Of a stretch of DNA of 64,000 nt, positions 9,287-17,691 are shown piece after piece. Both the position numbers and the translations under genes were made by a program. Below the pieces are notes generated by a model that saw only the letters and a program-made list of their open reading frames with translations, ran no database searches and was not told the origin of the DNA. Positions within the stretch are counted from its first letter, which is position 1. Each line of letters begins with the position of its first letter. Source of the DNA: Burkholderia sp. Ac-20365 (GTDB taxonomy: Bacteria > Pseudomonadota > Gammaproteobacteria > Burkholderiales > Burkholderiaceae); assembly GCF_017104715.1 (NCBI RefSeq), contig NZ_JAAGPI010000002.1, forward strand, positions 248,001 to 312,000, written 5' to 3'.

Positions 9287-10207
9287 TCAGGCGGCGCGCG
9301 CACTGATGTGCTCGCCATCGAACTGCAACGGTCCGTTCTCCCCCGACAATCCTTCGACCAGTTCACGCAGCAGCGTTGGCCATGCGCTGCGCGGCGTCAG
9401 CATCGTCGCGGCGGCGCGCATCACGCTAGCTTCATCGAGCATGCGCAGCAAGGTTTCGAAAGACATCGTGCGCGCGTCGAGCAGCTTGAACACGATCAAC
9501 ACCTTCAGCGCATTCTTCGCGTTACGCGACGGGTCGGCGCGCAGCCACGCGACCCGCGACAACGCGCGATCGAGCGCAGCCTGTACGTTGGAGAACGGCG
9601 AGCCGTGGCCGGGAATTACGGTTTTCACATCGAGCGTGCCGATCAGTTCGAGCACGGCCTGTTGCTCGGCAAAACCGCTTTCGCCTTCGAGTTCAGGAAA
9701 GATCACACCGAAGCCGTTTTCCCACAGCGCGTCGGCGCTAATCAGCAGGCGCTGGTCGGCGCAGTAGAGCATCAGCGAATGCGGATCGTGGCCCGGCGCG
9801 CCGAGCACGTCCCAGTCGAGTGCGCCGAGCGTCAAGCGCGTGCCCGGCGCAATGGTCCCGGAAAATGCGAAACGTTCGCAGGATTGACCCGTTGCGCTGA
9901 AGGTTAGACGCGTCTCGTCCCAGTCGCGGACGGCGTCCGCTTCCGTCGATGGAATCAGCGTGCTGCACGGCCACATTGCCTGCAATTGCGCATTGCCGCC
10001 GCAGTGATCCGAATGCAGATGCGTGTTGACGATCAGATCGAGCGGCCGGGCGCCGAGCGCATGTCTGACGAGTGCGACCGTTTGCGCAGCGTGCGACGCA
10101 TAGCCGGTATCGACGAGCGCTGCACATGCATCGTCGATCAGCAGCACATTGTTCGACGACAGCCAGCCGCGCTCGAACACGCGTATCGACGGCGGCAGTG
10201 CGATCAT
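9287..10207 (-). CDS. MBL-fold metallo-hydrolase
   Basis: A 306-residue metallo-beta-lactamase-fold hydrolase. The metal motif is HLHSDHCGG (His63, His65, Asp67, His68), with further ligands in GHDPHS and PGHGSP. The glyoxalase II-like topology points to thioester or lactone hydrolysis. The start ATG overlaps the stop of the MaoC gene by four bases (ATGA), so the two are translationally coupled. It is the last gene of a four-gene minus-strand operon (YbaK, DUF1289, MaoC, MBL). Given the MaoC partner, an acyl-CoA or acyl-thioester substrate is plausible but unproven. Confidence 0.88.
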   Translation of the reverse strand: MIALPPSIRVFERGWLSSNNVLLIDDACAALVDTGYASHAAQTVALVRHALGARPLDLIVNTHLHSDHCGGNAQLQAMWPCSTLIPSTEADAVRDWDETRLTFSATGQSCERFAFSGTIAPGTRLTLGALDWDVLGAPGHDPHSLMLYCADQRLLISADALWENGFGVIFPELEGESGFAEQQAVLELIGTLDVKTVIPGHGSPFSNVQAALDRALSRVAWLRADPSRNAKNALKVLIVFKLLDARTMSFETLLRMLDEASVMRAAATMLTPRSAWPTLLRELVEGLSGENGPLQFDGEHISARAA

Positions 10208-10659
10208 GCGTCGCCTTCCTTCGCAGCCGGTTTCGGCATCACGAGTATGGTCGACTTGCCGATCAGAATCGTTTCGCCGCGCTGGTTCACGACGCCGCCT
10301 TCCAGTTGCGTCAGATCACCGTTGAGACTCGCCTTCCAGAACGCGCCGACGACGCGCCATGTCATCGTCAGCGTATCGCCGCTGTGTACGGCCTTCTTCA
10401 GCTTGATGTCGAATTCGAGTCCGAGTGGCTGCGCGCAGGTCGAGTAGTGCGTCGCGAGCAGCGCCATGAAATGCGCGGTTGGCTGCGTGCCGGAAGCGAT
10501 CAAACCGCCGAAGCGGCTTTGCGCGGCATACGCGTCGTCGTGATGCAGCGGATTGAGGTCATTGACGAGCGTGGCGAACGATTTGATCGACTCGGCTTCG
10601 AGGCTCAGCGTCGTGCTGAACGTTTCGCCGATTGTGACGACGCGCGGTGGCGCGTTCAT
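10204..10659 (-). CDS. MaoC-like hot-dog dehydratase
   Basis: A 151-residue hot-dog-fold protein of the MaoC family ((R)-specific enoyl-CoA hydratase type). The conserved DLNPLHHDDAYA segment (about residues 37-48) supplies the catalytic Asp and His, and FGGLIASGTQP follows. It would hydrate a 2-enoyl-CoA in beta-oxidation or feed (R)-3-hydroxyacyl-CoA to polyhydroxyalkanoate synthesis. It overlaps both neighbours by four bases (ATGA) in a coupled operon. Confidence 0.9.
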   Translation of the reverse strand: MNAPPRVVTIGETFSTTLSLEAESIKSFATLVNDLNPLHHDDAYAAQSRFGGLIASGTQPTAHFMALLATHYSTCAQPLGLEFDIKLKKAVHSGDTLTMTWRVVGAFWKASLNGDLTQLEGGVVNQRGETILIGKSTILVMPKPAAKEGDA

Positions 10660-10907
10660 GTCTTCGCCCCGGGTTCTTTTTCGCGTTGCGCTGCCATGTA
10701 ATCGACATGACGCTTTTCGATTTCATCCCACACCGCGCGCTTTGCTGCGTCGTCGAACGAAGACCAGCCGGCGATTTCGTCGATCGTGCGCAGGCAGCCT
10801 TCGCATAGCGCCGTGGCCGGGTTCATCCGGCACACGTTGATGCAAGGCGACGGAACGGGCGCGATGCTATGCGCCGTGTCTGCTGTGCGCGCGGCGTCCG
10901 TCTTCAT
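10656..10907 (-). CDS. DUF1289 Fe-S-type small protein
   Basis: An 83-residue protein of the DUF1289 family. Four conserved cysteines appear in PCINVCRMNP and ALCEGCLRTIDEIAGW, a pattern thought to bind metal or an Fe-S cluster. The rest is a short helical tail ending in AAQREKEPGAKT. It overlaps the MaoC gene and the YbaK gene by four bases each. The function of the family is unknown. Confidence 0.88.
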   Translation of the reverse strand: MKTDAARTADTAHSIAPVPSPCINVCRMNPATALCEGCLRTIDEIAGWSSFDDAAKRAVWDEIEKRHVDYMAAQREKEPGAKT

Positions 10908-11425
10908 GCCGTCTCGCGCAACGCTACATCAATGACAGGCGCACCCGTGAGTGTGGCCAGTTCCTGCGGCGTCAGATTGAACACCGCGTGCGGATGGCCG
11001 GCGGCGGCCCACAGGCTGTCTAGCGTGAAAAGATCGGCGTCGATCAGCGTGACGGGCGGCGTTGCATGACCGATCGGACACACGCCGCCGATCGCATAAC
11101 CCGTCTTCTCGCGCACGAACTTCGCATCCGCGCGCGCAATCTCGCCGACCTGCGCCGCGACTTTCTTTTCATCCACGCGATTCGCGCCGCTCGCGATGAT
11201 CAGCACGGGCGCATCGTCTTCGCGGCGGCGAAACAGAATCGACTTGGCGATCTGCGCGATCGAGCAGCCAAGTCCTGCCGCCGCTTCCGCCGACGTCTTG
11301 CCCGTTTCAGGCAGCATCACGACCTGCCCGGCGTGACCGCGCTCGCGCAGCAGCAGCGCGACGCGGCGCGCCGAATCAGGCAGCGAATCGAGATCAGGCG
11401 TGTGTACCGTTGCGTTATCCGACAT
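10904..11425 (-). CDS. YbaK/EbsC-family aminoacyl-tRNA deacylase
   Basis: A 173-residue YbaK-type protein. Relatives are trans-editing enzymes that hydrolyse mis-acylated tRNA such as Cys-tRNA(Pro) or Ala-tRNA(Pro). Visible signatures are the lysine in AKSILFRRR, the SGANRVDEKKVAA segment, and GYAIGGVCPIGH near the end. AGGAA precedes the ATG at 11425. It is the first gene of the overlapping operon that continues with DUF1289, MaoC and MBL genes. The specific tRNA substrate cannot be told. Confidence 0.88.
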   Translation of the reverse strand: MSDNATVHTPDLDSLPDSARRVALLLRERGHAGQVVMLPETGKTSAEAAAGLGCSIAQIAKSILFRRREDDAPVLIIASGANRVDEKKVAAQVGEIARADAKFVREKTGYAIGGVCPIGHATPPVTLIDADLFTLDSLWAAAGHPHAVFNLTPQELATLTGAPVIDVALRETA

Positions 11426-11446
11426 GTGTTGTGTTCCTGTGATGGG

Positions 11447-12373
11447 TCATACGCAGGTGGTCTTTTCGCTGCGGGCTTTTGCCAGCAGCGCTTTGCCCGC
11501 GCGCGACACGTTCGGTTTGCCGATCGACGTCGAAATGAAATCGCCGATCTCGACGACTTGCGCCAGATCGATGCCCGTCTCGATGCCGAGTCCGTTCATC
11601 AGATACAGCACGTCTTCCGTGGCGACGTTGCCGGTTGCGCCCTTCGCATACGGACAGCCGCCGAGCCCCGCAACCGACGCATGAAAAATCTCGATGCCTT
11701 CCAGCAGCGCGGCGTAGATATTCGCGAGCGCCTGGCCGTAGGTATCGTGAAAATGTCCCGACAGGTGTTCACGCGGGAACACCTGTGTGACGGCCGCGAA
11801 TACTTCGCGTGTGCGCTTCGGCGTGCCGACGCCGATCGTATCGGCGATATCGATTTCGTCGCAGCCGAGCGCCGCAAAACGTTCGACCACATCGACCACC
11901 GACGCGACGGGCACCTCACCCTGGTACGGGCAGCCGAGCGAGCATGACACACTGCCGCGCACGCGGATGCCTTGCTCTTTCGCAGCCTGCGCGACCGGCA
12001 CGAAGCGCTCGATGCTTTCCGCGATGCTGCAGTTGATGTTCTTCTGCGAGAACGCTTCGCTGGCTGCGCCGAAGATCACGATCTCGTCAGCGCGCGCGGC
12101 GATCGCGCCTTCCAGGCCGCGCATATTCGGCGTCAACACCGAGTAGATGGTGCCCGCGCGGCGTTCGATGCCCGCCATCACGTCAGCGCCATCGGCCATT
12201 TGCGGCACCCATTTGGGCGACACGAACGAAGCCGATTCGACATTCCTGAACCCGGCCGCCGACAGCCGGTTGATCAGTTCGATCTTCACCTCGGTGGGCA
12301 CGAATTCCTTCTCGTTCTGCAGTCCGTCGCGCGGACCGACTTCGACGATCTTCACTGCTTGCGGCATGGCCAT
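11447..12373 (-). CDS. mvaB: Hydroxymethylglutaryl-CoA lyase
   Basis: A 308-residue HMG-CoA lyase that cleaves HMG-CoA into acetyl-CoA and acetoacetate at the end of leucine breakdown. Key motifs are VEVGPRDGLQNE near the N terminus (metal and catalytic Arg-Asp), HFHDTYGQALAN (metal-binding His), and GLGGCPYAKGATGNVATED, which holds the catalytic loop cysteine. The frame is open to 12505, but AGGAGACAAGC directly before the ATG at 12373 fixes the start. No other leucine-pathway (liu) genes are adjacent. Confidence 0.93.
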   Translation of the reverse strand: MAMPQAVKIVEVGPRDGLQNEKEFVPTEVKIELINRLSAAGFRNVESASFVSPKWVPQMADGADVMAGIERRAGTIYSVLTPNMRGLEGAIAARADEIVIFGAASEAFSQKNINCSIAESIERFVPVAQAAKEQGIRVRGSVSCSLGCPYQGEVPVASVVDVVERFAALGCDEIDIADTIGVGTPKRTREVFAAVTQVFPREHLSGHFHDTYGQALANIYAALLEGIEIFHASVAGLGGCPYAKGATGNVATEDVLYLMNGLGIETGIDLAQVVEIGDFISTSIGKPNVSRAGKALLAKARSEKTTCV

Positions 12374-12488
12374 GCTTGTCTCCTGTGTCGACGTTCGCTG
12401 GCGCTTTCGCGCTTGCTGCCGTCCCATTCGAATGTGTTGCTGTTGCCGCGCGATGCGGTCTTCAGGTGTTGGGTTTTGCGTTGTTGCG

Positions 12489-13430
12489 TCAATAACCGCG
12501 CGCAATATCGACGATCCCGCCGATTGGTTCGCCGCGCATCACCGCAGCAATTTTCCGTGCAATCTGCTCGATGCTTTCTTCACGTAGCGTCAATGCGGAA
12601 ATATGCGGCGTGATCGAGATGCGCGGATGTTTCCAGAAAGGATGCTGCAACGGTAACGGCTCTTCGACGAATACATCGAGCGTGGCAGCAGCGATCTGAC
12701 CTTGCGCCAGCGCATCGAGCAGATCCTGTTCGACGAGGTGCGCGCCTCGCGCGATGTTGACGAGGTACGCACCGCGCGTGAGCTTCGACAGGCTGCGCTT
12801 GTTCAGCACGCCGTGCGTATCGGGCGTGTGCGGCAGCAGATTGACGAGCACCTTCACGCCATCGAGGAAGGCGTCGAACTGCGCTTCGCCCGCGAAGGTC
12901 GACACACCTCCGATTTCGCGCGCGCTTCGGCTAAAGCCCCGCACGGGAAAGCCGGCCGACGCGAGTGTCTGCGCCACATGCGAGCCGAGCACGCCCAGCC
13001 CTAACACGCCAACCGTGAACGTCTCGCGCGCGTGCGGCTCGAGCACGTGCCAGCGTTGCTCGGCCTGCAGCCGGTCGTATTCGTCGAAGCGGCGCATGTA
13101 GCGCAGCACGGCGTGCATCACATATTCGGCCATCTGCTGCGCCATTCCCGTGTCTTCTAGCCGCACGAGCTGCGCGTTGCGCGGCAGCGTGCCGGGATGT
13201 TCGCGTTCGAGCTTCAGGATTGCATCGACGCCAGCGCCCAGATTGAAGATCGCACGCAGATCGTCGCGACCGGCGAGCATCTCGCGCGGCGGCTTCCAGA
13301 CCACGGCAACGTCGGCGGGGGCGTTGTCGCCCGCCTGCCATTCGCGCAAATCCGCGCCGGGCAGGGCGTTCGACAGGTCGTGCAGCCAGACGTCGGCATC
13401 GGATTGGGGTGTATAGAACAGGACTTTCAT
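12489..13430 (-). CDS. ghrA: Glyoxylate/hydroxypyruvate reductase A-type dehydrogenase
   Basis: A 313-residue D-2-hydroxyacid dehydrogenase that reduces glyoxylate or hydroxypyruvate with NAD(P)H. The Rossmann motif GVLGLGVLG lies at 141-149. The catalytic Arg is in NIARGAHLVEQD, and the catalytic His is in ITPHISA. The N terminus MKVLFYTPQSDADVW is typical of GhrA, so the ATG at 13430 is preferred to a GTG at 13457. The gene stands 115 bp upstream of mvaB on the same strand and may be cotranscribed with it. Confidence 0.9.
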   Translation of the reverse strand: MKVLFYTPQSDADVWLHDLSNALPGADLREWQAGDNAPADVAVVWKPPREMLAGRDDLRAIFNLGAGVDAILKLEREHPGTLPRNAQLVRLEDTGMAQQMAEYVMHAVLRYMRRFDEYDRLQAEQRWHVLEPHARETFTVGVLGLGVLGSHVAQTLASAGFPVRGFSRSAREIGGVSTFAGEAQFDAFLDGVKVLVNLLPHTPDTHGVLNKRSLSKLTRGAYLVNIARGAHLVEQDLLDALAQGQIAAATLDVFVEEPLPLQHPFWKHPRISITPHISALTLREESIEQIARKIAAVMRGEPIGGIVDIARGY

Positions 13431-13660
13431 GCGTGGCCGGTTGAGCGTTGCAGTCACCCTGGCGGGCTGCTTTTATGGACAGGCTTCATTCTACTTTTTC
13501 GCCGGAGTTCGCGCCCGTTCCGGCGGTCGCGGTGGGATGCGCAGCGGCGTGAGCATGCATACGCAGCAGCACGGCGATATGCAAAGCACGAAAAATTGGT
13601 TCAAGCCGTGCGTCGCCCACGCGACAATGATTTCCAGATTCCCGCTACGAGGAAAGAATC

Positions 13661-14263
13661 ATGTTTTCGTGCACCCGATCGATCTGGCCACCCCGGCTCG
13701 TGACCGTGCCGGGTTTGCACGGCAGCGAAGGCGCACACTGGCAAACCTGGCTGGAGCGCCAGTTTCCGCGTTCGTTGCGAGTCGAGCAGGCGGATTGGGA
13801 TGCGCCCAATCTCGCGCAATGGGCGCAATCGGTGCGCGATCTGCTGGCAAGCGAGCGCGGACCGTTCGTGCTCGCTGCGCATAGCTTTGGATGCCTCGCC
13901 ACCGCGCATGCGTTGCAACAGGGCATACCCGCCGCCGATATAGCGGGCGTGCTGTTTGTCGCGCCCGCCAGCCCGAAGAAGTTCGAGTTTGCAGGTGCTT
14001 TCGACGCGCGCCGTCTCGGCGTGCCTTCCATTTTGATCGGCAGCGAGACCGACCCGTGGATGGCGCTCACCGATGCGCGTGAGCTTGCGATGCGTCTGGG
14101 CAGCGCGTTCGTCAACATGGGCGACGCAGGACATATCAACACCGCTGCGGGGTTTGGGCCCTGGCCGCGCGCAAAGTACTTCGTGGACACGCTTGCGCAT
14201 TGCGCCGCACCGCTGCGATTTCAGGACGAAGCCGAGGAAATCGCTACGCAGGTTTTCGGCTAG
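13661..14263 (+). CDS. RBBP9/YdeN-family alpha/beta hydrolase
   Basis: A 200-residue compact serine hydrolase. It begins with the family's VTVPGLHGSEGAHWQTWLE motif. The nucleophile serine is in AAHSFGCLA, with the likely acid in GSETDPWM and the His in MGDAGHINTAAGFG. AGGAAAG precedes the ATG. The physiological substrate of the family is unknown. It is not BioH despite lying near the bio operon: size and motifs match RBBP9 instead. Confidence 0.88.
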   Translation: MFSCTRSIWPPRLVTVPGLHGSEGAHWQTWLERQFPRSLRVEQADWDAPNLAQWAQSVRDLLASERGPFVLAAHSFGCLATAHALQQGIPAADIAGVLFVAPASPKKFEFAGAFDARRLGVPSILIGSETDPWMALTDARELAMRLGSAFVNMGDAGHINTAAGFGPWPRAKYFVDTLAHCAAPLRFQDEAEEIATQVFG

Positions 14264-14275
14264 ACGCCGCGCGTG

Positions 14276-14506
14276 TCAGATCCAGTGAAAGCCCTTCGCC
14301 AGCAGCCCGGCAAGCGCGAAATTCGCCGCCCATAGCAGGCGGAATTCAATGCGCATCGTACTTTCGAACGCGCTGAAGCGTGCCTCCATTTTCGCTTCAA
14401 GCTGACGGAAGCGATCGTCAACATAGACTCTCAACTCGCGCACCTCACGTTTAAGGTCTTCGAGATCCTGAAGAATGTGTTCGATTGTGGTTTCAGACCG
14501 GGTCAT
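14276..14506 (-). CDS. Small coiled-coil membrane protein, unknown function
   Basis: A 76-residue protein with an N-terminal helical, heptad-rich stretch (about residues 5-50, many Glu, Arg and Leu) and one C-terminal hydrophobic segment, LLWAANFALAGLLAKGF. This makes it a tail-anchored coiled coil. I chose the ATG at 14506 because GGAGG lies five bases upstream; the frame extends to 14686 with other ATGs at 14590 and 14518. Similar small proteins occur in proteobacteria without assigned roles. It converges with the hydrolase gene at 13661. Confidence 0.65.
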   Translation of the reverse strand: MTRSETTIEHILQDLEDLKREVRELRVYVDDRFRQLEAKMEARFSAFESTMRIEFRLLWAANFALAGLLAKGFHWI

Positions 14507-14869
14507 GCGTGCCTCCATATTGAGACCACCGTGAATGAGTCGAAGCGCGTGGAAGCGGCGCTTCACAAGCGGTTTATCTAGCGTTTCCATTGGCACAATC
14601 CTAAGCAAAATCGTTCCTAAGCAGGGGTCTGTTTGATCAGAAACCCAACGGACGGACAACGGCAAATTGCGCTGCCACGCGACCATCCGCGATTCATAAG
14701 CGACGCGATGAGTCGATCGTACGCGTAGCGGTCGTAACGAGAAACCTGGCTGGAAGACATAGGATTCGCTCCCAGTGATTCCAGGAATCGCGTGAATCGA
14801 TCCGCTAGAATCGCTGCTCCTGCCGCAGCGTTGCGGCGACGTGCTTCATCATTCACAAGCGGGGAAAAG
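14507..14869. other. Intergenic region between divergent genes
   Basis: No convincing gene. A 47-79 codon minus-strand ORF here has no recognisable features. The right part holds a candidate promoter and palindrome for the sulfate-binding protein gene. A direct repeat cctaagca occurs at about 14600 and 14616. Confidence 0.5.
14777..14811 (+). promoter_or_regulatory. Candidate promoter and operator of the sulfate-binding protein gene
   Basis: TAGAAT (14806-14811) forms a likely -10 box with no -35 match. In the -35 position lies a perfect palindrome GATTCC-A-GGAATC (14777-14789). Extra half-sites (ggattc near 14762, gaatcg near 14794) flank it. The layout suits an activator-dependent promoter. 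CysB is the usual regulator of sbp genes, but I cannot confirm its site. Confidence 0.4.
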
Positions 14870-15895
14870 ATGGCAGGCAGAGGGGATCAAACGCGCAGGC
14901 TCGCGGCCGGCTTCATGGCATTGGCGTTTTCACTCGGCGCAGCGCAGAGCGCGCACGCGGACGCATCGCTGCTCAACGTGTCGTATGACGTGACACGCGA
15001 GCTGTACAAGGACATCAACCCGGGCTTCATCGCTGCATACAAGCAGAAGACCGGCGAGACGGTGCAGCTCAAGCAGTCGCACGGCGCTTCGAGCGCGCAG
15101 GCGCTATCGGTGCTGCAGGGGCTGCAGGCCGACGTCGTGACGATGAACCAGCCGAACGACATCGACCTGCTCGCCGAGCGCGGCCAGCTGGTGCCGGCGA
15201 ATTGGCGCGCGCGTTTGCCGAACAACAGCGCGCCGTACACGACGACGATGGTGTTCCTCGTTCGCAAGGGTAATCCGAAGCACATCAAGGACTGGGACGA
15301 TCTGGCGAAGCCGGGTGTGCAGGTGGTGATTCCGAATCCGAAGACGGCGGGCAATGGCCGCTATACCTATCTCGCGGCTTGGGGCTACAAGAAGCAGAAC
15401 GGCGCAACGGATGCGCAGGCGCTCGACTTCGAAAAGGCGATCTTCCGTAACGTTCCCGTGCTCGATACGGGCGGCCGCGGCGCGACGACGACCTTCACGC
15501 AGCGTGGTATCGGTGATGTGCTGGTGACGTTCGAAAACGAAGTCTCGCTGATCGATACAGGCGTGGGCGCAGGCAGCTTCGAGGCGGTCTATCCGTCGAT
15601 GAGCATTCTGGCCGAGCCTCCCGTGACGATCGTCGACAAGGTGGTCGACAAGCGTGGGACGCGTAAGGAGGCGCAGGCGTATCTGGACTATCTTTACTCG
15701 CCTGCGGCGCAGGAGATCATCGCGCAGCATCATCTGCGGCCGCGTGATTCCACCGTGCTCGCCAAGCATGCGAGCGAGTTCAAGCCGCTCAAGACTTTTA
15801 CCGTCGAACAGGTGTTTGGTAGCTGGCAGAAGGCGCAGCAGACGCATTTCGCCGATGGCGGGACGTTCGATCAGATTATTGTGGATCGGAAGTAG
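14870..15895 (+). CDS. sbp: Sulfate/thiosulfate ABC transporter periplasmic binding protein
   Basis: A 341-residue periplasmic sulfate-binding protein. A signal peptide ends near AAQSAHA, and the mature protein starts LLNVSYDVTRELYKDINPGF, the family hallmark. Further conserved segments are VTMNQPNDIDLLAERGQL, NPKTAGNGRYTYLAAWGY and FENEVSL. The ATG at 14870 follows GCGGGGAAAAG. Normally cysT, cysW and cysA follow; here the next feature is a repeat element and then the convergent bioB. The protein would therefore have to serve a permease encoded elsewhere. Confidence 0.93.
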   Translation: MAGRGDQTRRLAAGFMALAFSLGAAQSAHADASLLNVSYDVTRELYKDINPGFIAAYKQKTGETVQLKQSHGASSAQALSVLQGLQADVVTMNQPNDIDLLAERGQLVPANWRARLPNNSAPYTTTMVFLVRKGNPKHIKDWDDLAKPGVQVVIPNPKTAGNGRYTYLAAWGYKKQNGATDAQALDFEKAIFRNVPVLDTGGRGATTTFTQRGIGDVLVTFENEVSLIDTGVGAGSFEAVYPSMSILAEPPVTIVDKVVDKRGTRKEAQAYLDYLYSPAAQEIIAQHHLRPRDSTVLAKHASEFKPLKTFTVEQVFGSWQKAQQTHFADGGTFDQIIVDRK

Positions 15896-15925
15896 ACGCT
15901 GCGCGGCGGAGGGTTGGTTTTGGGG

Positions 15926-16587
15926 CTTTGCTGGCATCCGCGATTTGTCTTGCCTGCTTCACGCGTTGCCCCTGTGCGGGGCGGCACCTACTTTTCTTTG
16001 CCGCGGCAAAGAAAAGTAGGTAAAAGAAAGCCGCTGAACACCGCCCGTTCTTGACCTTTGCCCACGGGCCCTCAACAGCCCCGTCCTGTCCGCGGCATCT
16101 CCCTTCTCGATGCCCGCTGCCAACACTCTTATTGAGCGCCTCACCCGCTTCATGCTCCCGCGACGCCACACGTGCGATCAAACTGCCCACGTTCTATAGC
16201 GGCAAACTGTGTGTAGGCTGTCGCGGCGTACGCACTTTACTCCAGACTGAAAAGCAAGGCCGGTGTCGTAGGAGCGCTGAGGTGTGAAGCACTACGCCCT
16301 ACACACAGTTTGCCACCTGGGCGGCCGTGACCATTCGCTGCCATGCGCTGCGCTACGGGTGAGTGAAGTGGGTGAGGCGCTTAGCCGAAGCGTTGGCAAC
16401 GGGCATTGAATGGCAGAACGCCGTTTGAAGCGGAGGACCCGTTGAGGGCCCTCAGGCAGTGGTCAAGAACGGGCGGTTTTAGCCCGCTTTCTTTGCTTAC
16501 TTTCTTTGCGGCGGCAAAGAAAGTAAGTGCCGCCCCGCACAGGGGCGACGCGTGAAGCGGGCACATCACATCGCGGATGCCAGCGAA
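15926..16587 (+). repeat. Palindromic composite repeat, copy B
   Basis: Same element as copies A and C. The left palindrome (about 15988-16020) is the tttgccgcggcaaa type. The right one (about 16497-16528) is a variant, tttgcggcggcaaa, with shorter T/A flanks. The inner inverted pair is at 16201-16216 and 16299-16314. It begins 30 bp after the sbp stop and ends 13 bp before the bioB stop, so it fills the gap between convergent genes. It may double as a bidirectional terminator. Short ORFs inside are not credible genes. Confidence 0.85.
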
Positions 16588-16599
16588 CCCAGAACCAAT

Positions 16600-17655
16600 T
16601 TAGTCTGCATGCCCGCAGCCACTTTGTTCAACCGGCATCTGCTGCGCAGCTTCGGCACGAATCCCGAGCCGCTGAAGCAACTTACGATCAGCTTCAGCCT
16701 GCGGATTACTGGTAGTCAGCAACTGATCACCATAAAAAATCGAATTCGCGCCAGCGAGGAAGCACATCGCCTGCAGAGCCTCATCCATCTGCTCGCGGCC
16801 AGCGGACAAGCGCACCATCGCGCGCGGCATCGTGATACGCGCAACAGCAATGGTACGCACGAACTCGAACGGATCGAGCGCTTCGGTACCCGTCAGCGGC
16901 GTGCCTTCAACCTGAACGAGATTGTTAATGGGCACCGATTCCGGATAAGGCTCCATATTCGCGAGTTGCGCGATCAGCCCAGCGCGCTCACGGCGCGACT
17001 CACCCATGCCGACGATCCCGCCGCAGCACACGTTGATGCCCGCATCGCGCACGCGCTCGAGCGTTTCGAGCCGGTCCTGATACGTGCGCGTCGAGATGAT
17101 CTGGCCGTAGAACTCGGGCGACGTGTCGAGGTTATGGTTGTAATAGTCGAGCCCCGCATCGCGCAGACTTTGCGCCTGGTGCGTCTCCAGCATGCCCAGC
17201 GTCACGCAGGTTTCGAGGCCCATCGCCTTCACGCCGCGAATCATGTCCTTGATGGGCTCGAGATGGCGATCCTTCGGATTACGCCACGCGGCGCCCATGC
17301 AGAAACGCGTCGCGCCGTTTTGCCTGGCGACTTCCGCGGCGGCGAGCACTTCTTCGACATCCATCAGCTTTTCAGCCTTTAGCCCTGTGTCGTGATGCAC
17401 CGACTGCGGACAATACGCGCAGTCTTCTTCACAGCCGCCTGTCTTGATCGACAGCAGTGTCGACAGCTGCACGGTGTTCGCATCGAAATGCTCGCGGTGC
17501 ACCTGTTGCGCGCGGAACAGCAGGTCGTTGAAGGGCAGGTCGTACAGCGCGACGACGTCGGCGACACGCCAGCGCGCGTCGGTGGCATCGGCGGCTGCGG
17601 CTGCTGCTGCCTGCGACGGCGTGAGAGGCAGTGATGCGGTGGTGATGTGGCTCAT
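16600..17655 (-). CDS. bioB: Biotin synthase
   Basis: A 351-residue radical-SAM enzyme that inserts sulfur into dethiobiotin to give biotin. The radical-SAM cluster motif is Cys75, Cys79 and Cys82 ([13 protein letters not shown]). Other family motifs are [24 protein letters not shown] and GGIVGMGES. The C-terminal [14 protein letters not shown] contributes to the [2Fe-2S] region. The N terminus has an unusual run of about nine alanines. I prefer the ATG at 17655 because AAGGA is correctly spaced; the ATG at 17664 is possible. It is the last gene of the bioA-F-D-B operon. Confidence 0.96.
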   Translation of the reverse strand: MSHITTASLPLTPSQAAAAAAADATDARWRVADVVALYDLPFNDLLFRAQQVHREHFDANTVQLSTLLSIKTGGCEEDCAYCPQSVHHDTGLKAEKLMDVEEVLAAAEVARQNGATRFCMGAAWRNPKDRHLEPIKDMIRGVKAMGLETCVTLGMLETHQAQSLRDAGLDYYNHNLDTSPEFYGQIISTRTYQDRLETLERVRDAGINVCCGGIVGMGESRRERAGLIAQLANMEPYPESVPINNLVQVEGTPLTGTEALDPFEFVRTIAVARITMPRAMVRLSAGREQMDEALQAMCFLAGANSIFYGDQLLTTSNPQAEADRKLLQRLGIRAEAAQQMPVEQSGCGHAD

Positions 17656-17691
17656 GGGGTCCATCCTTGATGTTCTGAATGTCGAAGATTC

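Noticed and set aside
13661..14263. BioH, the missing pimeloyl-ACP esterase, near the bio operon
   Set aside because: Length (200 residues) and the GLHGSEGAHWQTW motif fit the RBBP9 family, not BioH.
14617..14856. 79-codon minus-strand ORF upstream of sbp
   Set aside because: No ribosome site, no recognisable features, and it overlaps the likely sbp promoter.
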